From Hansschlegelia quercus (GTDB lineage Bacteria; Pseudomonadota; Alphaproteobacteria; Rhizobiales; Methylopilaceae): a DNA stretch of 64,000 nt. Shown one piece after another: positions 1 to 9,335 of this stretch. Position numbers and translations under genes: made by a program. Position 1 is the stretch's first letter, and every line of letters begins with the position of its first letter. The stretch is from contig NZ_SIUB01000003.1 in the NCBI RefSeq assembly GCF_004310425.1, positions 310,001 to 374,000 of the forward strand. The letters are read 5' to 3'. The notes under the pieces are model-generated. The model did no database searches. It had not been told where the DNA came from and saw nothing but the letters and a program-made list of their open reading frames with translations.

Positions 1-770
1 TCGCCCGTCTCGTCTGCGCCGGCGTCGTTCTCGGCGTCTGCACATTAGTCGGCGCCTTTGCCGCAACGAGCGAACCCCTCAAGGCCCCCTGCACCGTTTC
101 AGAGCGATACCTCGCCATGAACGGCAAGCTCGACCGCGCGGCGGCCCGGCTGAAGGACAAGGACCCGTTCCGCATCCTCGTCGTCGGCTCGTCCTCCACG
201 GCAGGCGTGGGGGCGACCTCGCCGGACAAAGCCTATACCGCGCGCCTTCAGGACGAGATGACGCGCCGGCTTCCGGGCGTCGACGTCGAGGTGATCGCGC
301 GCGGCGTCGGCGGCGAGACCGCCGAGGGGGCCGAAGCGCGGATGCCGAAGGAAATCGCGACGGTTAAGCCGGACTTGGTGCTCTGGCAGATCGGCACGAA
401 CGACGCGGCGCGGCGCATTGACCTCGTGAAGTTCAAGGCGCTCGCGACCGAGGGTTTGTCGGAGATCGCGGCCGCCGGCGTCGACGTCGCGCTGCTCGAC
501 CCGCAATACGTGCCGAAGGACGAAGCCGCCTTCGCTCCCTACCTCGACGTGATCAATGCGGTCTCGGCTTCGACCGGCGTGCCGGTCGCTCACCGCTTCG
601 ACGCGATGCGAGCGCTGGCGAAGGCCGGCGCCGCGGGCATGATCACCCGCGACAACCTCCACATGAACGATTACGGCCACGCCTGCGTCGGTGCCTTCCT
701 AGCGGAGGCCCTCGACCGCAAGCTCGCCCCGCTGCCGCCGGCGATCGCCGAGACGGGCCGGCAGTCGTAA
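1..770 (+). CDS. SGNH/GDSL-family secreted hydrolase, 5'-truncated by window edge
   Basis: The frame is open from base 3 to the stop at 768-770, so the true start lies left of the window and the ATG at 117 is internal. The first visible residues (VCAGVVLGVCTLVGAFA) form a hydrophobic stretch like a signal-peptide core, so the protein is probably exported. SGNH blocks are visible: VVGSSSTAG in place of GDSL with the nucleophile Ser, IGTNDA (block III Asn), and DNLHMNDYGH with the Asp-x-x-His pair. About 255 residues are visible, a normal length for the family. Substrate unknown; family members are esterases, lipases or acetyl-hydrolases. It converges on the glutamate dehydrogenase gene with a 19-base gap. 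Confidence 0.85.
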   Translation, partial: ARLVCAGVVLGVCTLVGAFAATSEPLKAPCTVSERYLAMNGKLDRAAARLKDKDPFRILVVGSSSTAGVGATSPDKAYTARLQDEMTRRLPGVDVEVIARGVGGETAEGAEARMPKEIATVKPDLVLWQIGTNDAARRIDLVKFKALATEGLSEIAAAGVDVALLDPQYVPKDEAAFAPYLDVINAVSASTGVPVAHRFDAMRALAKAGAAGMITRDNLHMNDYGHACVGAFLAEALDRKLAPLPPAIAETGRQS

Positions 771-789
771 GAAGCGCCGCTTCTGGCCC

Positions 790-3700
790 TTACCCCGTCT
801 CGCGCGCGAGATCTCCCAGTAGGCTCGATGCGACCGACAGCCTGGCGAGCGTCAAGCCCGAGCCCGCGATCTCGGACGCCGCGCGTCTGACGCGCTCCAC
901 GTCGAGCGAGCCTTCGGTCCACGCCGCGACCGCCTCCGCGCCGCCGGCGTCGGAGGCATTCAGCGCGGCGATCGCCATGGCGCGGGCGGCGACGCCGATC
1001 TGGTCGAGCGCTCGGTCGATCGCGAGGCGCTCGTAATAGTCGGCGGCGGTCATCCCCTGCGCGGCCCGCACGATCTGGCCGATGCGGAAGCGCTCGGCGA
1101 TGGCGAACAGGGCGGTGGCCGCCTGATCGACCGGCCGCCCGGTCTTCTCGGCGATCAGCACGGCGTCGGTCGCGCCCTCGATCGCGAGCATGGCGGAGAA
1201 GCGAGCCGCGAGCGCTTCCGGGAGACCGGAGCGCACCAATGCGGCGGCGCGCGCAGAGCGCCGCTCGGCGGCGTCCGAGCCCAGCGCTTCTTCGAGCGAC
1301 GCCGAGACCGCGTCGACGCCGTCGCGGAAGCGCGCGACGATCTGCTCCAACCCCGTGTCGAGATCGACGTTGCGCAGCAGCCAGACCATGCGGTGGAGCA
1401 GGAGTTCCTGCATCGCGGCGTAGAGTTCGAGCTGCAGGGCGCCGGGAATGCGCGCGTCCAGCGCGTCGATCTCGCCGTGGATCTCGTCCATCCGGAAAGC
1501 GTCGCGCGCCACCGCGAAGGCCGCGGCCACGCGGGCCGCGCCTGCGCCCGTCTGGTCGGCGAGGCGAACCGCGATCGCCGGCCCGCCGCGGTTGACCATG
1601 GCGTTCGCGATTGCGGTCGCGACGATCTCCCGCTTCAGCCGGTGGCCGGCGATCGCCTCGCCGAACCTTTCGCGCATCGGCTCGGGGAAGTAGCGGGTCA
1701 GGTTATCACGGAAGTAGGGATCGTCCGGTGCCGTCGAGGCCAGAAGGTCGTCAAACAAGGCGATCTTCGCCCAGGCGATCAGAGTCGAGATTTCAGGGCG
1801 CGAAAGTCCCTCTCCAGACCGCACGCGCTCCGACAGCGTAGCGTCGTCAGGCAGCGTCTCGACAGTTCGGTCGAGCAGGTCGCGGGCCTCCAGCGTCTGC
1901 ATCAGCCGCGAATGAAAGCCGGCCTCCTCCGCCGCTTGTCTGGCGGCGAGCGAGACGGCGAGCGTCTGGTCGTAATTGCTGCGCAGAACGAGCCGGCCAA
2001 CCTCGTCGGTCATCGAGGCGAGCGTGGCGTTGCGGTCTTCGACCAAGAGCGACCCGTCGCGCAACGGACCGGCGAAGGCGATCTTGATGTTCACCTCCAC
2101 GTCGGAGGTGTTGACGCCGGCCGCGTTGTCGATCGCGTCGGTGTTGAGCCTTAAACCCCGCCGTGTGGCCTCGATGCGGCCCTTCTGCGTCAGCCCGAGA
2201 TTGGCGCCCTCGCCGACCACCTTCGCCCGAAGGTCCTGCGCGGTGACGCGGATCGCGTCGTTCGCGCGATCGCCGACCTGGTCATCAGTCTCGAAGCTTG
2301 CGCGGACGTAAGTTCCGATGCCGCCGAACCAGAGCAAATCGGCGGGCGCGGCCAGGATCGCGCGCATCACCTCCTGCGGCGTCGCAGCGGATTTCTGGAG
2401 GCCGAGCGCCTCCTGCGCCTCCGATGACAGCTGGATTGACTTGAGGCTGCGCGAGAACACGCTGCCGCCGGCCGAGATTTTTCCCCGGTCGTAATCCGCC
2501 CAGCTCGACCGCGCGAGGCCGAACAGCCGGCTCCGCTCCTCGAACGCGGTCTCCGCATCCGGGTTCGGGTCGATGAAGATGTCGCGGTGATCGAAGGCAG
2601 CGATCAGCCGGATCTTGCGGGACAGCAGCATCCCGTTGCCGAACACGTCGCCCGACATATCGCCGACGCCGACGACGCTGAAGGGCGTGGTCTGGATGTC
2701 GACATCGATCTCCCGGAAGTGGCGCTTCACCGCCTCCCAGGCGCCGCGGGCAGTGATGCCCATCGCCTTGTGGTCATAGCCGACCGAGCCGCCGGACGCG
2801 AAGGCGTCGCCGAGCCAGAAGCCGCGCTCGATCGCGATACCGTTCGCGGTGTCGGAGAAGGTCGCCGTGCCCTTGTCGGCTGCCACCACGAGATACGGGT
2901 CGTCGCCGTCGTGACGGACGACATTTTTCGGCGGGACGACCGTGTCGCCGTCGAGATCGTCGGTCACGTCGAGCAGGGCGTTGATGAAGAGCTTGTAGGC
3001 TTCCGTACCCTCAGCGAACCACGCCTCGCGCGGGCCGGCGGGCAACTGCTTCGGCACGAAGCCGCCTTTTGCGCCGACCGGAACGATCACCGCGTTCTTT
3101 ACCTGCTGGGCTTTCACCAGGCCGAGCACTTCAGTGCGGAAATCCTGCGGGCGGTCCGACCAGCGCAGGCCGCCGCGCGCGACCTTGCCAAAGCGAAGAT
3201 GCACGCCTTCTACTCGCGGGCTGTAGACGAAGATCTCGAACAGCGGCCGCGGGGCCGGCAGGTCCTCGAGCTTGCGGCTGTCGAACTTGATCGCGATCGT
3301 CGGACGGAAGCTCCCGCCCTCCTCGCGCTGGTAGAAGTTCGTGCGAAGACCCGACCGGACCAAATTCATGAAGCGGCGGACGATGCGGTCCTCGTCGAGA
3401 TTGTCGACGGCGTCGAGCGCCTCGTCGATCTCGGCTGCGATCGCCTCTTCGCGGGCGCCTTGGTCGCCTTCGGCCGCGGGGTGGAAGCGCGCGTGGAACA
3501 GAGCGACGATCTTCGCGGCGGGCGCGGAATGGCGGACGAGCGTGCGCCAGAGATAGTCCTGGTCGTAAGGCGCGCGCGTCTGGCGGAGGAAACGTGACAG
3601 CGCGCGCAGCAGCGCGACGTCGCGCCATTCTAGGCCGCCTTCGAGGGCAAGCGCGTTGTAGCCGTCGCTTTCCGCCTGACCGGAAAGGGTCGCGACCAGC

Positions 3701-5592
3701 GTCGCCTCGAGCCGCTCGTCGAGTTCGGAGGTAAGCTGGATCGCGCCGCCGTTCGCGCGCTCCAGAACCATGTCGTGCAGCCAAACGCGGGATCGCGCGG
3801 TAGGCTCGATGCGGTAACTCCGCTCGGCGATGACGCGGAACCCCATGTTCTCGAGGATGGGCACGCGCGACGACAGCTCGATCGGGTCGCGCCGCGAGAA
3901 CACCTTGAGGCTGAGCCGCGTCTCGGGCTCGTCGGCCGGCCGGTAGAAGTCGACCGCGAAGGGCTTCGCGTCGGTCAGGCCCTCGATATGCGCGATGTCG
4001 ACGACCGCGTCGTTCGCCTGCACGCGCGCCTCGTAGGCCGGGCCGAAGGCGGCGCCGTAGCGCGCGCCGAGCGTGCGGGCCGCAGCGCCGGAGACGTCGC
4101 GGGCGAGCGAGACGCGCAGGTGGTCGCCCCAGTTCCGGACGAGATCCGCGAGTTCGAGGTCAAGCGTCCTCGCGTCCACCGTTTTGGCGTCCCGGTCGAG
4201 GCCGATGATGAAGTGGACGCGCGCGAGCGGGCCTTCCGGAAACGCCGGATAATAGGCGGAAACGCGGCCGCCGAAGCGCTCCGCGAGATGCGCGCCGATC
4301 TTTGCGCGTACGTCGGAGTCGTAGCGCTCACGGGGAACATAGACGAGCACGGAGATGAAACGGCCGAAGCGGTCGGCGCGCGTCAGCGCCTTCACCCGCG
4401 GTCTCTCATAAAGCGCGATGATCTCCATCGCCGCGTCGAACAGGGCGCCTTCGTCGGCCTGGAACATTTCATCGCGGGGATGCGCCTCCAGCACGCCCGC
4501 GAGCGCATGTCCGGAATGACTCTCCGGGTCGAAGCCCGCGCGCTCCTTCACCGCTTCCGCCTTGGCGCGGACCAGCGGCGTTTCGCGCACCGGCTCCATA
4601 AGGGCCGATGCCGTAAACAGGCCGACGATGCGTAGTTCGCCCGTCAGTTCTCCCTCAGAATTGAAGCGTTTAACGCCGATATAATCCATATAGAGCCGGC
4701 GAAACACTTTTGATTTCACGCTGGCCTTGGTGACGATCAGCGGCCGCTTCTCATGCAGGAAGGCGCGGATCTCGGGCGTCAGCACCACCATTTCGCCGCC
4801 GCGGCGGAGCACGCGGGTCGCGGGGTCGCGCAGCACGCCGAGGCCGGTCTCGGAAATCTGCTCCAGGCGCTCGTCGTCGCCTTCTCCGACCAGCCTGTAC
4901 TCGCGTGCGCCGAGGAAGATGAAGTCGCCATTCGCGAGCCAGGCCAGGAACGCGGCGGCCTCCGCCGTCGCCTCCCAGTCGAGCGGAGAGGCTGCGAGCG
5001 CCCCGGCCGCCTCGCCGGCGGCGGCGACCATGCCGTCGTGGTCCTCCGTCGCCGCGCGGACCTCGCCGAGCGTCGTGCGGATCGCGGCGACGAGGTCCTC
5101 CCGGGCGGCTGCGTCGTCGATCCGCTCGAGATGGATGTGGATGAGACTTTCGCGCGGCGCGTGCTCGAACTCGGCACGGTCCGCGTCGCCCTCGAAGCTC
5201 GTCAGCTTGCCGTCGGCGTTCCGCGTCAGAGCAAAGATCGGGTGAACGACGAAACGGATCTCGAGCCCGCGCTCCGTCAGCTCTCCGCGCACGCTGTCGA
5301 GCAGGAACGGCATATCGTCGTTCGCGATCTCAAGCGCGGTGATCTCGCCGACATCCGCAAGATCGTGGTCGGCGAGGCGGATGTCGGGCTCTCCCGGCGA
5401 GCGATGCTGCAGGTGCGCCCACGCGCCATAGGCGAGATCAGCGAGCGCCGCGGCCGAAAACGGCGCGAGGTCTTCGCGGGAGGCTCGTACGAACAGCGCC
5501 TCGACGAAGGGTCGGGGCGGGCCGTCCGCCCTCACTCCGGCGCGAGCGGCGGCTTCGCTGATGAGCGCGTCGCGCGGCGCGGCGTCGGCCAT
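790..5592 (-). CDS. gdh: Large NAD-specific glutamate dehydrogenase (GDH-180 type)
   Basis: Converts glutamate plus NAD+ to 2-oxoglutarate, ammonia and NADH in the cytoplasm. At 1600 residues it matches the very large NAD-GDH class, which has long N-terminal ACT-like regulatory segments before the catalytic dehydrogenase core. The core near residues 815-850 contains ARGGLRWSDRPQDFRTE and the lysine-bearing PVGAKGGFVPK. A Rossmann nucleotide-binding part follows, including VVGEGANLGLTQKGR, then a helical C-terminal domain. The ATG at 5592 follows a strong GGGGAGG ribosome-binding site. The class is usually catabolic and allosterically controlled. Long antisense frames here are codon-bias shadows. 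The coding sequence is uninterrupted. Confidence 0.95.
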   Translation of the reverse strand: MADAAPRDALISEAAARAGVRADGPPRPFVEALFVRASREDLAPFSAAALADLAYGAWAHLQHRSPGEPDIRLADHDLADVGEITALEIANDDMPFLLDSVRGELTERGLEIRFVVHPIFALTRNADGKLTSFEGDADRAEFEHAPRESLIHIHLERIDDAAAREDLVAAIRTTLGEVRAATEDHDGMVAAAGEAAGALAASPLDWEATAEAAAFLAWLANGDFIFLGAREYRLVGEGDDERLEQISETGLGVLRDPATRVLRRGGEMVVLTPEIRAFLHEKRPLIVTKASVKSKVFRRLYMDYIGVKRFNSEGELTGELRIVGLFTASALMEPVRETPLVRAKAEAVKERAGFDPESHSGHALAGVLEAHPRDEMFQADEGALFDAAMEIIALYERPRVKALTRADRFGRFISVLVYVPRERYDSDVRAKIGAHLAERFGGRVSAYYPAFPEGPLARVHFIIGLDRDAKTVDARTLDLELADLVRNWGDHLRVSLARDVSGAAARTLGARYGAAFGPAYEARVQANDAVVDIAHIEGLTDAKPFAVDFYRPADEPETRLSLKVFSRRDPIELSSRVPILENMGFRVIAERSYRIEPTARSRVWLHDMVLERANGGAIQLTSELDERLEATLVATLSGQAESDGYNALALEGGLEWRDVALLRALSRFLRQTRAPYDQDYLWRTLVRHSAPAAKIVALFHARFHPAAEGDQGAREEAIAAEIDEALDAVDNLDEDRIVRRFMNLVRSGLRTNFYQREEGGSFRPTIAIKFDSRKLEDLPAPRPLFEIFVYSPRVEGVHLRFGKVARGGLRWSDRPQDFRTEVLGLVKAQQVKNAVIVPVGAKGGFVPKQLPAGPREAWFAEGTEAYKLFINALLDVTDDLDGDTVVPPKNVVRHDGDDPYLVVAADKGTATFSDTANGIAIERGFWLGDAFASGGSVGYDHKAMGITARGAWEAVKRHFREIDVDIQTTPFSVVGVGDMSGDVFGNGMLLSRKIRLIAAFDHRDIFIDPNPDAETAFEERSRLFGLARSSWADYDRGKISAGGSVFSRSLKSIQLSSEAQEALGLQKSAATPQEVMRAILAAPADLLWFGGIGTYVRASFETDDQVGDRANDAIRVTAQDLRAKVVGEGANLGLTQKGRIEATRRGLRLNTDAIDNAAGVNTSDVEVNIKIAFAGPLRDGSLLVEDRNATLASMTDEVGRLVLRSNYDQTLAVSLAARQAAEEAGFHSRLMQTLEARDLLDRTVETLPDDATLSERVRSGEGLSRPEISTLIAWAKIALFDDLLASTAPDDPYFRDNLTRYFPEPMRERFGEAIAGHRLKREIVATAIANAMVNRGGPAIAVRLADQTGAGAARVAAAFAVARDAFRMDEIHGEIDALDARIPGALQLELYAAMQELLLHRMVWLLRNVDLDTGLEQIVARFRDGVDAVSASLEEALGSDAAERRSARAAALVRSGLPEALAARFSAMLAIEGATDAVLIAEKTGRPVDQAATALFAIAERFRIGQIVRAAQGMTAADYYERLAIDRALDQIGVAARAMAIAALNASDAGGAEAVAAWTEGSLDVERVRRAASEIAGSGLTLARLSVASSLLGDLARETG

Positions 5593-5649
5593 GATGTCCT
5601 CCCCTGGCGGCCTTCGATCGGCTGAGAGCCGACGGCGGCCGCCGCGTTC

Positions 5650-6536
5650 TTATACTGTATTGGCCGTGGGTTTTACGGCGTTCGGGGTGGGAAGAAAGGG
5701 TTCTAACGTCCGGAATACGTCGGCCGGAGTCCATCCACGCTGGCGGAGCGACCTCAGTGAGGGCGAGCCGCGGGTCTTCGCGAGCTTCATGCCGTCCTCC
5801 GCCAGGATCAGCCGGTGGTGCCGGTAGCGCGGCTCCGGAAGCCCGAGCAGCTGCTGCAACAGGCGGTGCACGGCCGTCGCGTGGAACAGGTCCTGTCCAC
5901 GGACGATTTCCGTCACGCCCTGCGCTGCGTCGTCGACGACCACGGAAAGGTGATAGCTTGTGGCCACGTCCTTGCGAGCGAGCACGACATCGCCCCAAAT
6001 CTCGGGCGCCGCAGGGAGGCGGCCGGTCTCGCCGGTCGGACCCTCGCCGAGCTCGTGCCACGTGAGCGGGCCTATGAGCTTTACCGCCTCCGCCATGCGC
6101 AGCCGCGTTGCCGCCGGACCACCCATGACGCCGACGATTTCGAGCGGCAGGCGCGGCGCGCCGTCGGGATCGCGCGGCCACGCTTGCCGTCGCGCGCTTC
6201 GGCCTTCGCGACCCCGGCGGCGTGTTCCGACCGGGTGAGACTGCACTTATAGGTCAGGTCCATCGCAGTCAGCCGGTCGAGCGCGGCCCGGTAGAGGCTC
6301 ATCCGCGCGGACTGACGGACCGCCTCGCCTTCCCAGCGGAAGCCGAGCCACGCCAGATCCTCCTCGATCGCGGCGGTGAATTCGGGTTTGGCGCGAACGG
6401 GATCGATGTCTTCGATCCTGAGGAGCACGCGCCCGCCCGCCTCATCCGCCGCCCGCCACACGCACGTCGCCGAGAGCGCATGCCCGAGATGGAGCAGACC
6501 GGTGGGGGAGGGGGCGAAGCGGAAGATTGGGATCAT
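5650..6536 (-). pseudogene. gluQ: Glutamyl-Q tRNA(Asp) synthetase, frameshifted
   Basis: GluQ attaches glutamate to queuosine in tRNA-Asp. The N-terminal part (from ATG 6536) carries the HIGH-like signature FAPSPTGLLHLGHA and RIEDIDPVR. The rest, from WPRDPDGAPR through VLARKDVATSYHLSVVVDD (catalytic fold) and HHRLILAEDGMKLAKTRGSPS (KMSKS-like), lies in another frame. The frames switch near base 6180. One extra base there would give a protein of about 295 residues, the usual GluQ length. In the family's zinc-site region only one Cys is seen (YKCSLTR). As written, translation gives a 151-residue truncated product. It could be a sequencing or assembly error rather than a true pseudogene. It lies 57 bases upstream of gdh on the same strand. 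Confidence 0.8.
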
Positions 6537-6618
6537 CGGGACTGCATAGGGAAGCGCACAGTACGTCCTATCCGATGGAGCGCTTGGCGCATGGGGCGGG
6601 GGCTCTTAATTTCGCCCC

Positions 6619-7299
6619 GTGACGCATCTGCGCATTCTTACCAAAGAGCAGCTCGACCAGGCGCTCGACGCGCTGTGCGCGCTCGACCCTCGCATGGCGA
6701 AGCTGCGCGCCGACGCCCCCGAGCCGCCACTGAGGACGCTCTCGCCCGATCTTGCGGGGCTCGTCTGGATCGTAAACTCGCAGCTCATCTCCGTCACGGC
6801 GGCCCGGGCCATCCACGGCCGCGTCGAAACCGCGCTCGGGGTCTTAGACCATGCGGCGCTTTCGGCTGCGCCGGACGAGGTTTTTCGCTCGGCGGGGGTC
6901 TCGCGCGGAAAGCTCAAGACTGTCCGCGCGCTCTGCCACGCTATCGATGGCGGTCTCGACATCGCGGGATTGGCCACGCTCGAGGAGGAGGACGCGCGGG
7001 CGCGGTTGGTTTCTATCCCCGGAATCGGTCCCTGGACGGCGGATATCTTCCTGTTATTCGCGCATGGAAGGGCCGACGCTTTCCCCGGCGGCGACGTGGC
7101 CGTGCAGACGGCGCTGAAGGAGGTCTTCGCGCTTGATCGGCGTCCGGACAGGAGAGAAGCCGAGCGCATGGCGGAAGCTTGGCGACCCTTGCGCGGAGTG
7201 GCGGCGCAACTGCTCTGGGCCTATTACCTGCGCAAGCGCGGCGGCCGGGACGGCGCGCCCGCGCCGGCCGAACCCGCGCCCGAGGAGGAGACGACGTGA
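6619..7299 (+). CDS. alkA: DNA-3-methyladenine glycosylase II (AlkA-type HhH-GPD)
   Basis: Base-excision repair enzyme that removes alkylated purines. At 226 residues it carries the helix-hairpin-helix LVSIPGIGPWTADIFLLFA followed by the catalytic Asp in PGGDVAVQTALKE, the HhH-GPD arrangement. The N-terminal TATA-like domain of E. coli AlkA is absent, as in many alphaproteobacterial short AlkA proteins. The start is GTG at 6619; no in-frame ATG lies near. The stop overlaps the GTG start of the downstream esterase (GTGA), so the two are translationally coupled. The C-terminal Pro/Ala/Glu-rich tail is probably disordered. Confidence 0.88.
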   Translation: MTHLRILTKEQLDQALDALCALDPRMAKLRADAPEPPLRTLSPDLAGLVWIVNSQLISVTAARAIHGRVETALGVLDHAALSAAPDEVFRSAGVSRGKLKTVRALCHAIDGGLDIAGLATLEEEDARARLVSIPGIGPWTADIFLLFAHGRADAFPGGDVAVQTALKEVFALDRRPDRREAERMAEAWRPLRGVAAQLLWAYYLRKRGGRDGAPAPAEPAPEEETT

Positions 7300-7979
7300 C
7301 CCCTGCGATCGATGGACCAAGGCTTCCCGCCGCCTCAGGCAAGGCGACTTCGCTCGTCGTGTTCCTGCACGGCTATGGCGCGGACGGGAACGACCTGATC
7401 GCGATCGCCCGCGAGTGGCGGCGGCTGATGCCGGACGCCGCCTTCGTCGCGCCCCATGCGCCGGAGCGCTGCATGGCTTCGCCGCAAGGGCGGCAGTGGT
7501 TTCCGCTGACGTTCCGCGATCCCGACGAGCGTCGCCGCGGCGTGCTCGCCGCCCGACCAGGCCTCGACGCCTTCCTCGACGCCGAACTCGCGAAGAATGG
7601 CCTTGGCTCCGACAGGCTTGCCCTCGTCGGCTTTAGCCAGGGCACGATGATGGCGCTGCATGCGGGCTTGCGCCGCAAGACCCCGCCGGCCGCGATCCTC
7701 GGCTATTCCGGCATGCTGGTCTCGCCCGAGACGCTTTCCGAGGCCACCGGCAAGCCGCCGATCCTGCTGGTCCATGGCGACCGCGACGACGTCATCCCTG
7801 TCGACGCTCTGTTCGCCGCGACCGATGCGCTGGGCGCGGCGGAGATCCCGGTCGAATGGCACCTTGCGGCCGGACTCGGCCACGGCATCGACGGCGAAGG
7901 CCTCCGGCAAGGCGCGGCGTTTCTCGCGAGCAACCTGAAACCGAAGAAGATGACCCTTCGGACGGCTTCACAAGGATGA
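7296..7979 (+). CDS. Alpha/beta hydrolase, phospholipase/carboxylesterase family
   Basis: Predicted cytoplasmic serine esterase of 227 residues in the YpfH/carboxylesterase-2 family. Visible elements: FLHGYGADGNDL (oxyanion region), the nucleophile elbow GFSQGTMMAL, catalytic Asp in HGDRDDVIP and catalytic His in GLGHGID. I take the GTG at 7296 as the start because it overlaps the alkA stop and the homologous part begins directly after it; the open frame back to 7179 encodes low-complexity Arg-rich sequence overlapping alkA. No signal peptide. Substrate not predictable. Confidence 0.85.
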   Translation: MTPAIDGPRLPAASGKATSLVVFLHGYGADGNDLIAIAREWRRLMPDAAFVAPHAPERCMASPQGRQWFPLTFRDPDERRRGVLAARPGLDAFLDAELAKNGLGSDRLALVGFSQGTMMALHAGLRRKTPPAAILGYSGMLVSPETLSEATGKPPILLVHGDRDDVIPVDALFAATDALGAAEIPVEWHLAAGLGHGIDGEGLRQGAAFLASNLKPKKMTLRTASQG

Positions 7980-8047
7980 CGCAGGGGTTATAGACTATGC
8001 AGCAGGAGCGCGGGCCTTGAGCCGCCTCGCGCGCTTGTCGGGAGTGC

Positions 8048-8608
8048 GTGGTGACGGTGGCCGTCTCGCCTGATGCGTGCCCAACACTGGTGCTTAACGC
8101 GGACTATCGTCCGCTCAGCTACTATCCGTTGTCGCTGTGGTCCTGGCAGGACGCCATCAAGGCGATCTTTCTCGACCGCGTAAACGTGATCTCGCATTAC
8201 GACCGCCAGGTCCGCAGCCCGACCTTCGAGATGCGGCTGCCCTCGGTCGTGTGCCTGAAGACCTATGTGAAGCCGTCGCGCAACCCGGCCTTCACGCGGT
8301 TCAACGTGTTCCTGCGCGACCGCTTCTCCTGCCAATATTGCGGCACGCGCGAAGAACTCACCTTCGACCACGTCACCCCGCGCTCGCGCGGCGGGCAGAC
8401 GACGTGGGAGAACGTCGTCGCGGCCTGCTCGCCCTGCAACCTCCGGAAGGGCGGCCATATGCCGGCCGATTGCGGGATGTGGCCCGCCCAGCCGCCGTTC
8501 CAACCCTCGGTGCACGACCTCCACCGCAACGGCCGCGCCTTCCCCCCGAACTACCTCCACGACAGCTGGCTGGACTATCTCTACTGGGACAGCGAGCTGG
8601 AGCCGTAA
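8048..8608 (+). CDS. HNH endonuclease family protein
   Basis: 186-residue protein of a conserved alphaproteobacterial HNH family. The HNH/zinc motif runs CQYCGTREELTFDHVTPRSRGG, then WENVVAACSPCNLRKGG: two CxxC pairs and the central DH. The N-terminal half (LVLNADYRPLSYYPLSLW) is typical of housekeeping HNH proteins found outside restriction or mobile loci. The start is GTG at 8048, or the adjacent GTG at 8051. It stands alone with no methyltransferase or phage gene nearby, so a general DNA-processing role is more likely than defence. The physiological role is unknown. Confidence 0.85.
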   Translation: MVTVAVSPDACPTLVLNADYRPLSYYPLSLWSWQDAIKAIFLDRVNVISHYDRQVRSPTFEMRLPSVVCLKTYVKPSRNPAFTRFNVFLRDRFSCQYCGTREELTFDHVTPRSRGGQTTWENVVAACSPCNLRKGGHMPADCGMWPAQPPFQPSVHDLHRNGRAFPPNYLHDSWLDYLYWDSELEP

Positions 8609-8657
8609 AAGGCCCAGGCGATCGCCTTCCGCTCCAAGCGCCCGGACCTCGTCGTCA

Positions 8658-8710
8658 GGCGTCCACGCCCCCTTTCGCGCGGCGCGCCTTACGACAAAGT
8701 CGTGGACGCC
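8658..8710. repeat. 10-bp perfect inverted repeat in intergenic region
   Basis: GGCGTCCACG at 8658-8667 is matched by its exact reverse complement at 8701-8710, with 33 bases between. It sits between the HNH and VOC genes in a 177-base gap. There is no T-run, so it is not a classic terminator. It could be a protein-binding site or a structured RNA leader or trailer. Confidence 0.4.
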
Positions 8711-8785
8711 CAGGGATGGGCGTGACGGCGAAGTGCTTTAGCGAGCCACGCTCTCCTCGGTGGCCAACAAAAAAGGAAAAACACC

Positions 8786-9181
8786 ATGGCGAAGATGATC
8801 CATTCGATGATCCGCGTGACCGACGAGGCGCGCTCGGTCGCTTTCTACGAGCGGGCTTTCGGGCTCACCGTCGCCGATCGTTACCCGTTCGACGGCTTTA
8901 CGTTGATCTATCTTCGCGACGCCGAGAGCGGGTTCGAGCTGGAGCTGACCGTCAACGGCGACCGAGACAAGCCGTATGAGCTCGGCGACGGCTACGGACA
9001 TCTTGCGATCTCCGTCGACGATCTCGACGCGGAGCATGCGCGGATCGAGGCGGCCGGGCTTAATCCCGGCGCGCTCAAGCAGATGGACCGCGACGGCAAG
9101 CCCTTCGGACGGTTCTTCTTTATTGCCGACCCCGACGGCTACAAGATCGAGGTGTTGCAGCGGGGCGGCCGGTTCGAGTGA
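8786..9181 (+). CDS. gloA: VOC-family protein, lactoylglutathione lyase-like
   Basis: 131 residues of vicinal-oxygen-chelate fold with two beta-alpha-beta-beta-beta modules. The N-terminal IHSMIRVTDEARSVAFYERAFG has the metal-ligand His. FELELTVN supplies a metal-binding Glu, HLAISVDD a second His, and DPDGYKIEVLQ the last Glu. The pattern fits glyoxalase I (methylglyoxal-glutathione hemithioacetal to S-lactoylglutathione, cytoplasmic), but other VOC activities are possible. ATG at 8786 follows AAAAGGAAAA. It stands alone between the HNH gene and leuB. Confidence 0.82.
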   Translation: MAKMIHSMIRVTDEARSVAFYERAFGLTVADRYPFDGFTLIYLRDAESGFELELTVNGDRDKPYELGDGYGHLAISVDDLDAEHARIEAAGLNPGALKQMDRDGKPFGRFFFIADPDGYKIEVLQRGGRFE

Positions 9182-9335
9182 CGCTCCGAGCGTGGCGTGA
9201 GGAGCGCCGGGAACTCGACCGGCTCAAGGCCGGGACGCGAGCCGGTGTTTCTAAGCACGCTTGGCCGTCTCCCTTGCCAATCCCCTTCAGCCGCGCCTAA
9301 ACACCCCCGCGAAAACGATAGCCCGAGGAACCGCC

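Noticed and set aside
8048-8608. HNH endonuclease as a restriction or defence gene
   Set aside because: No methyltransferase, helicase or other defence gene lies near, and the N-terminal type is the widespread housekeeping HNH family.
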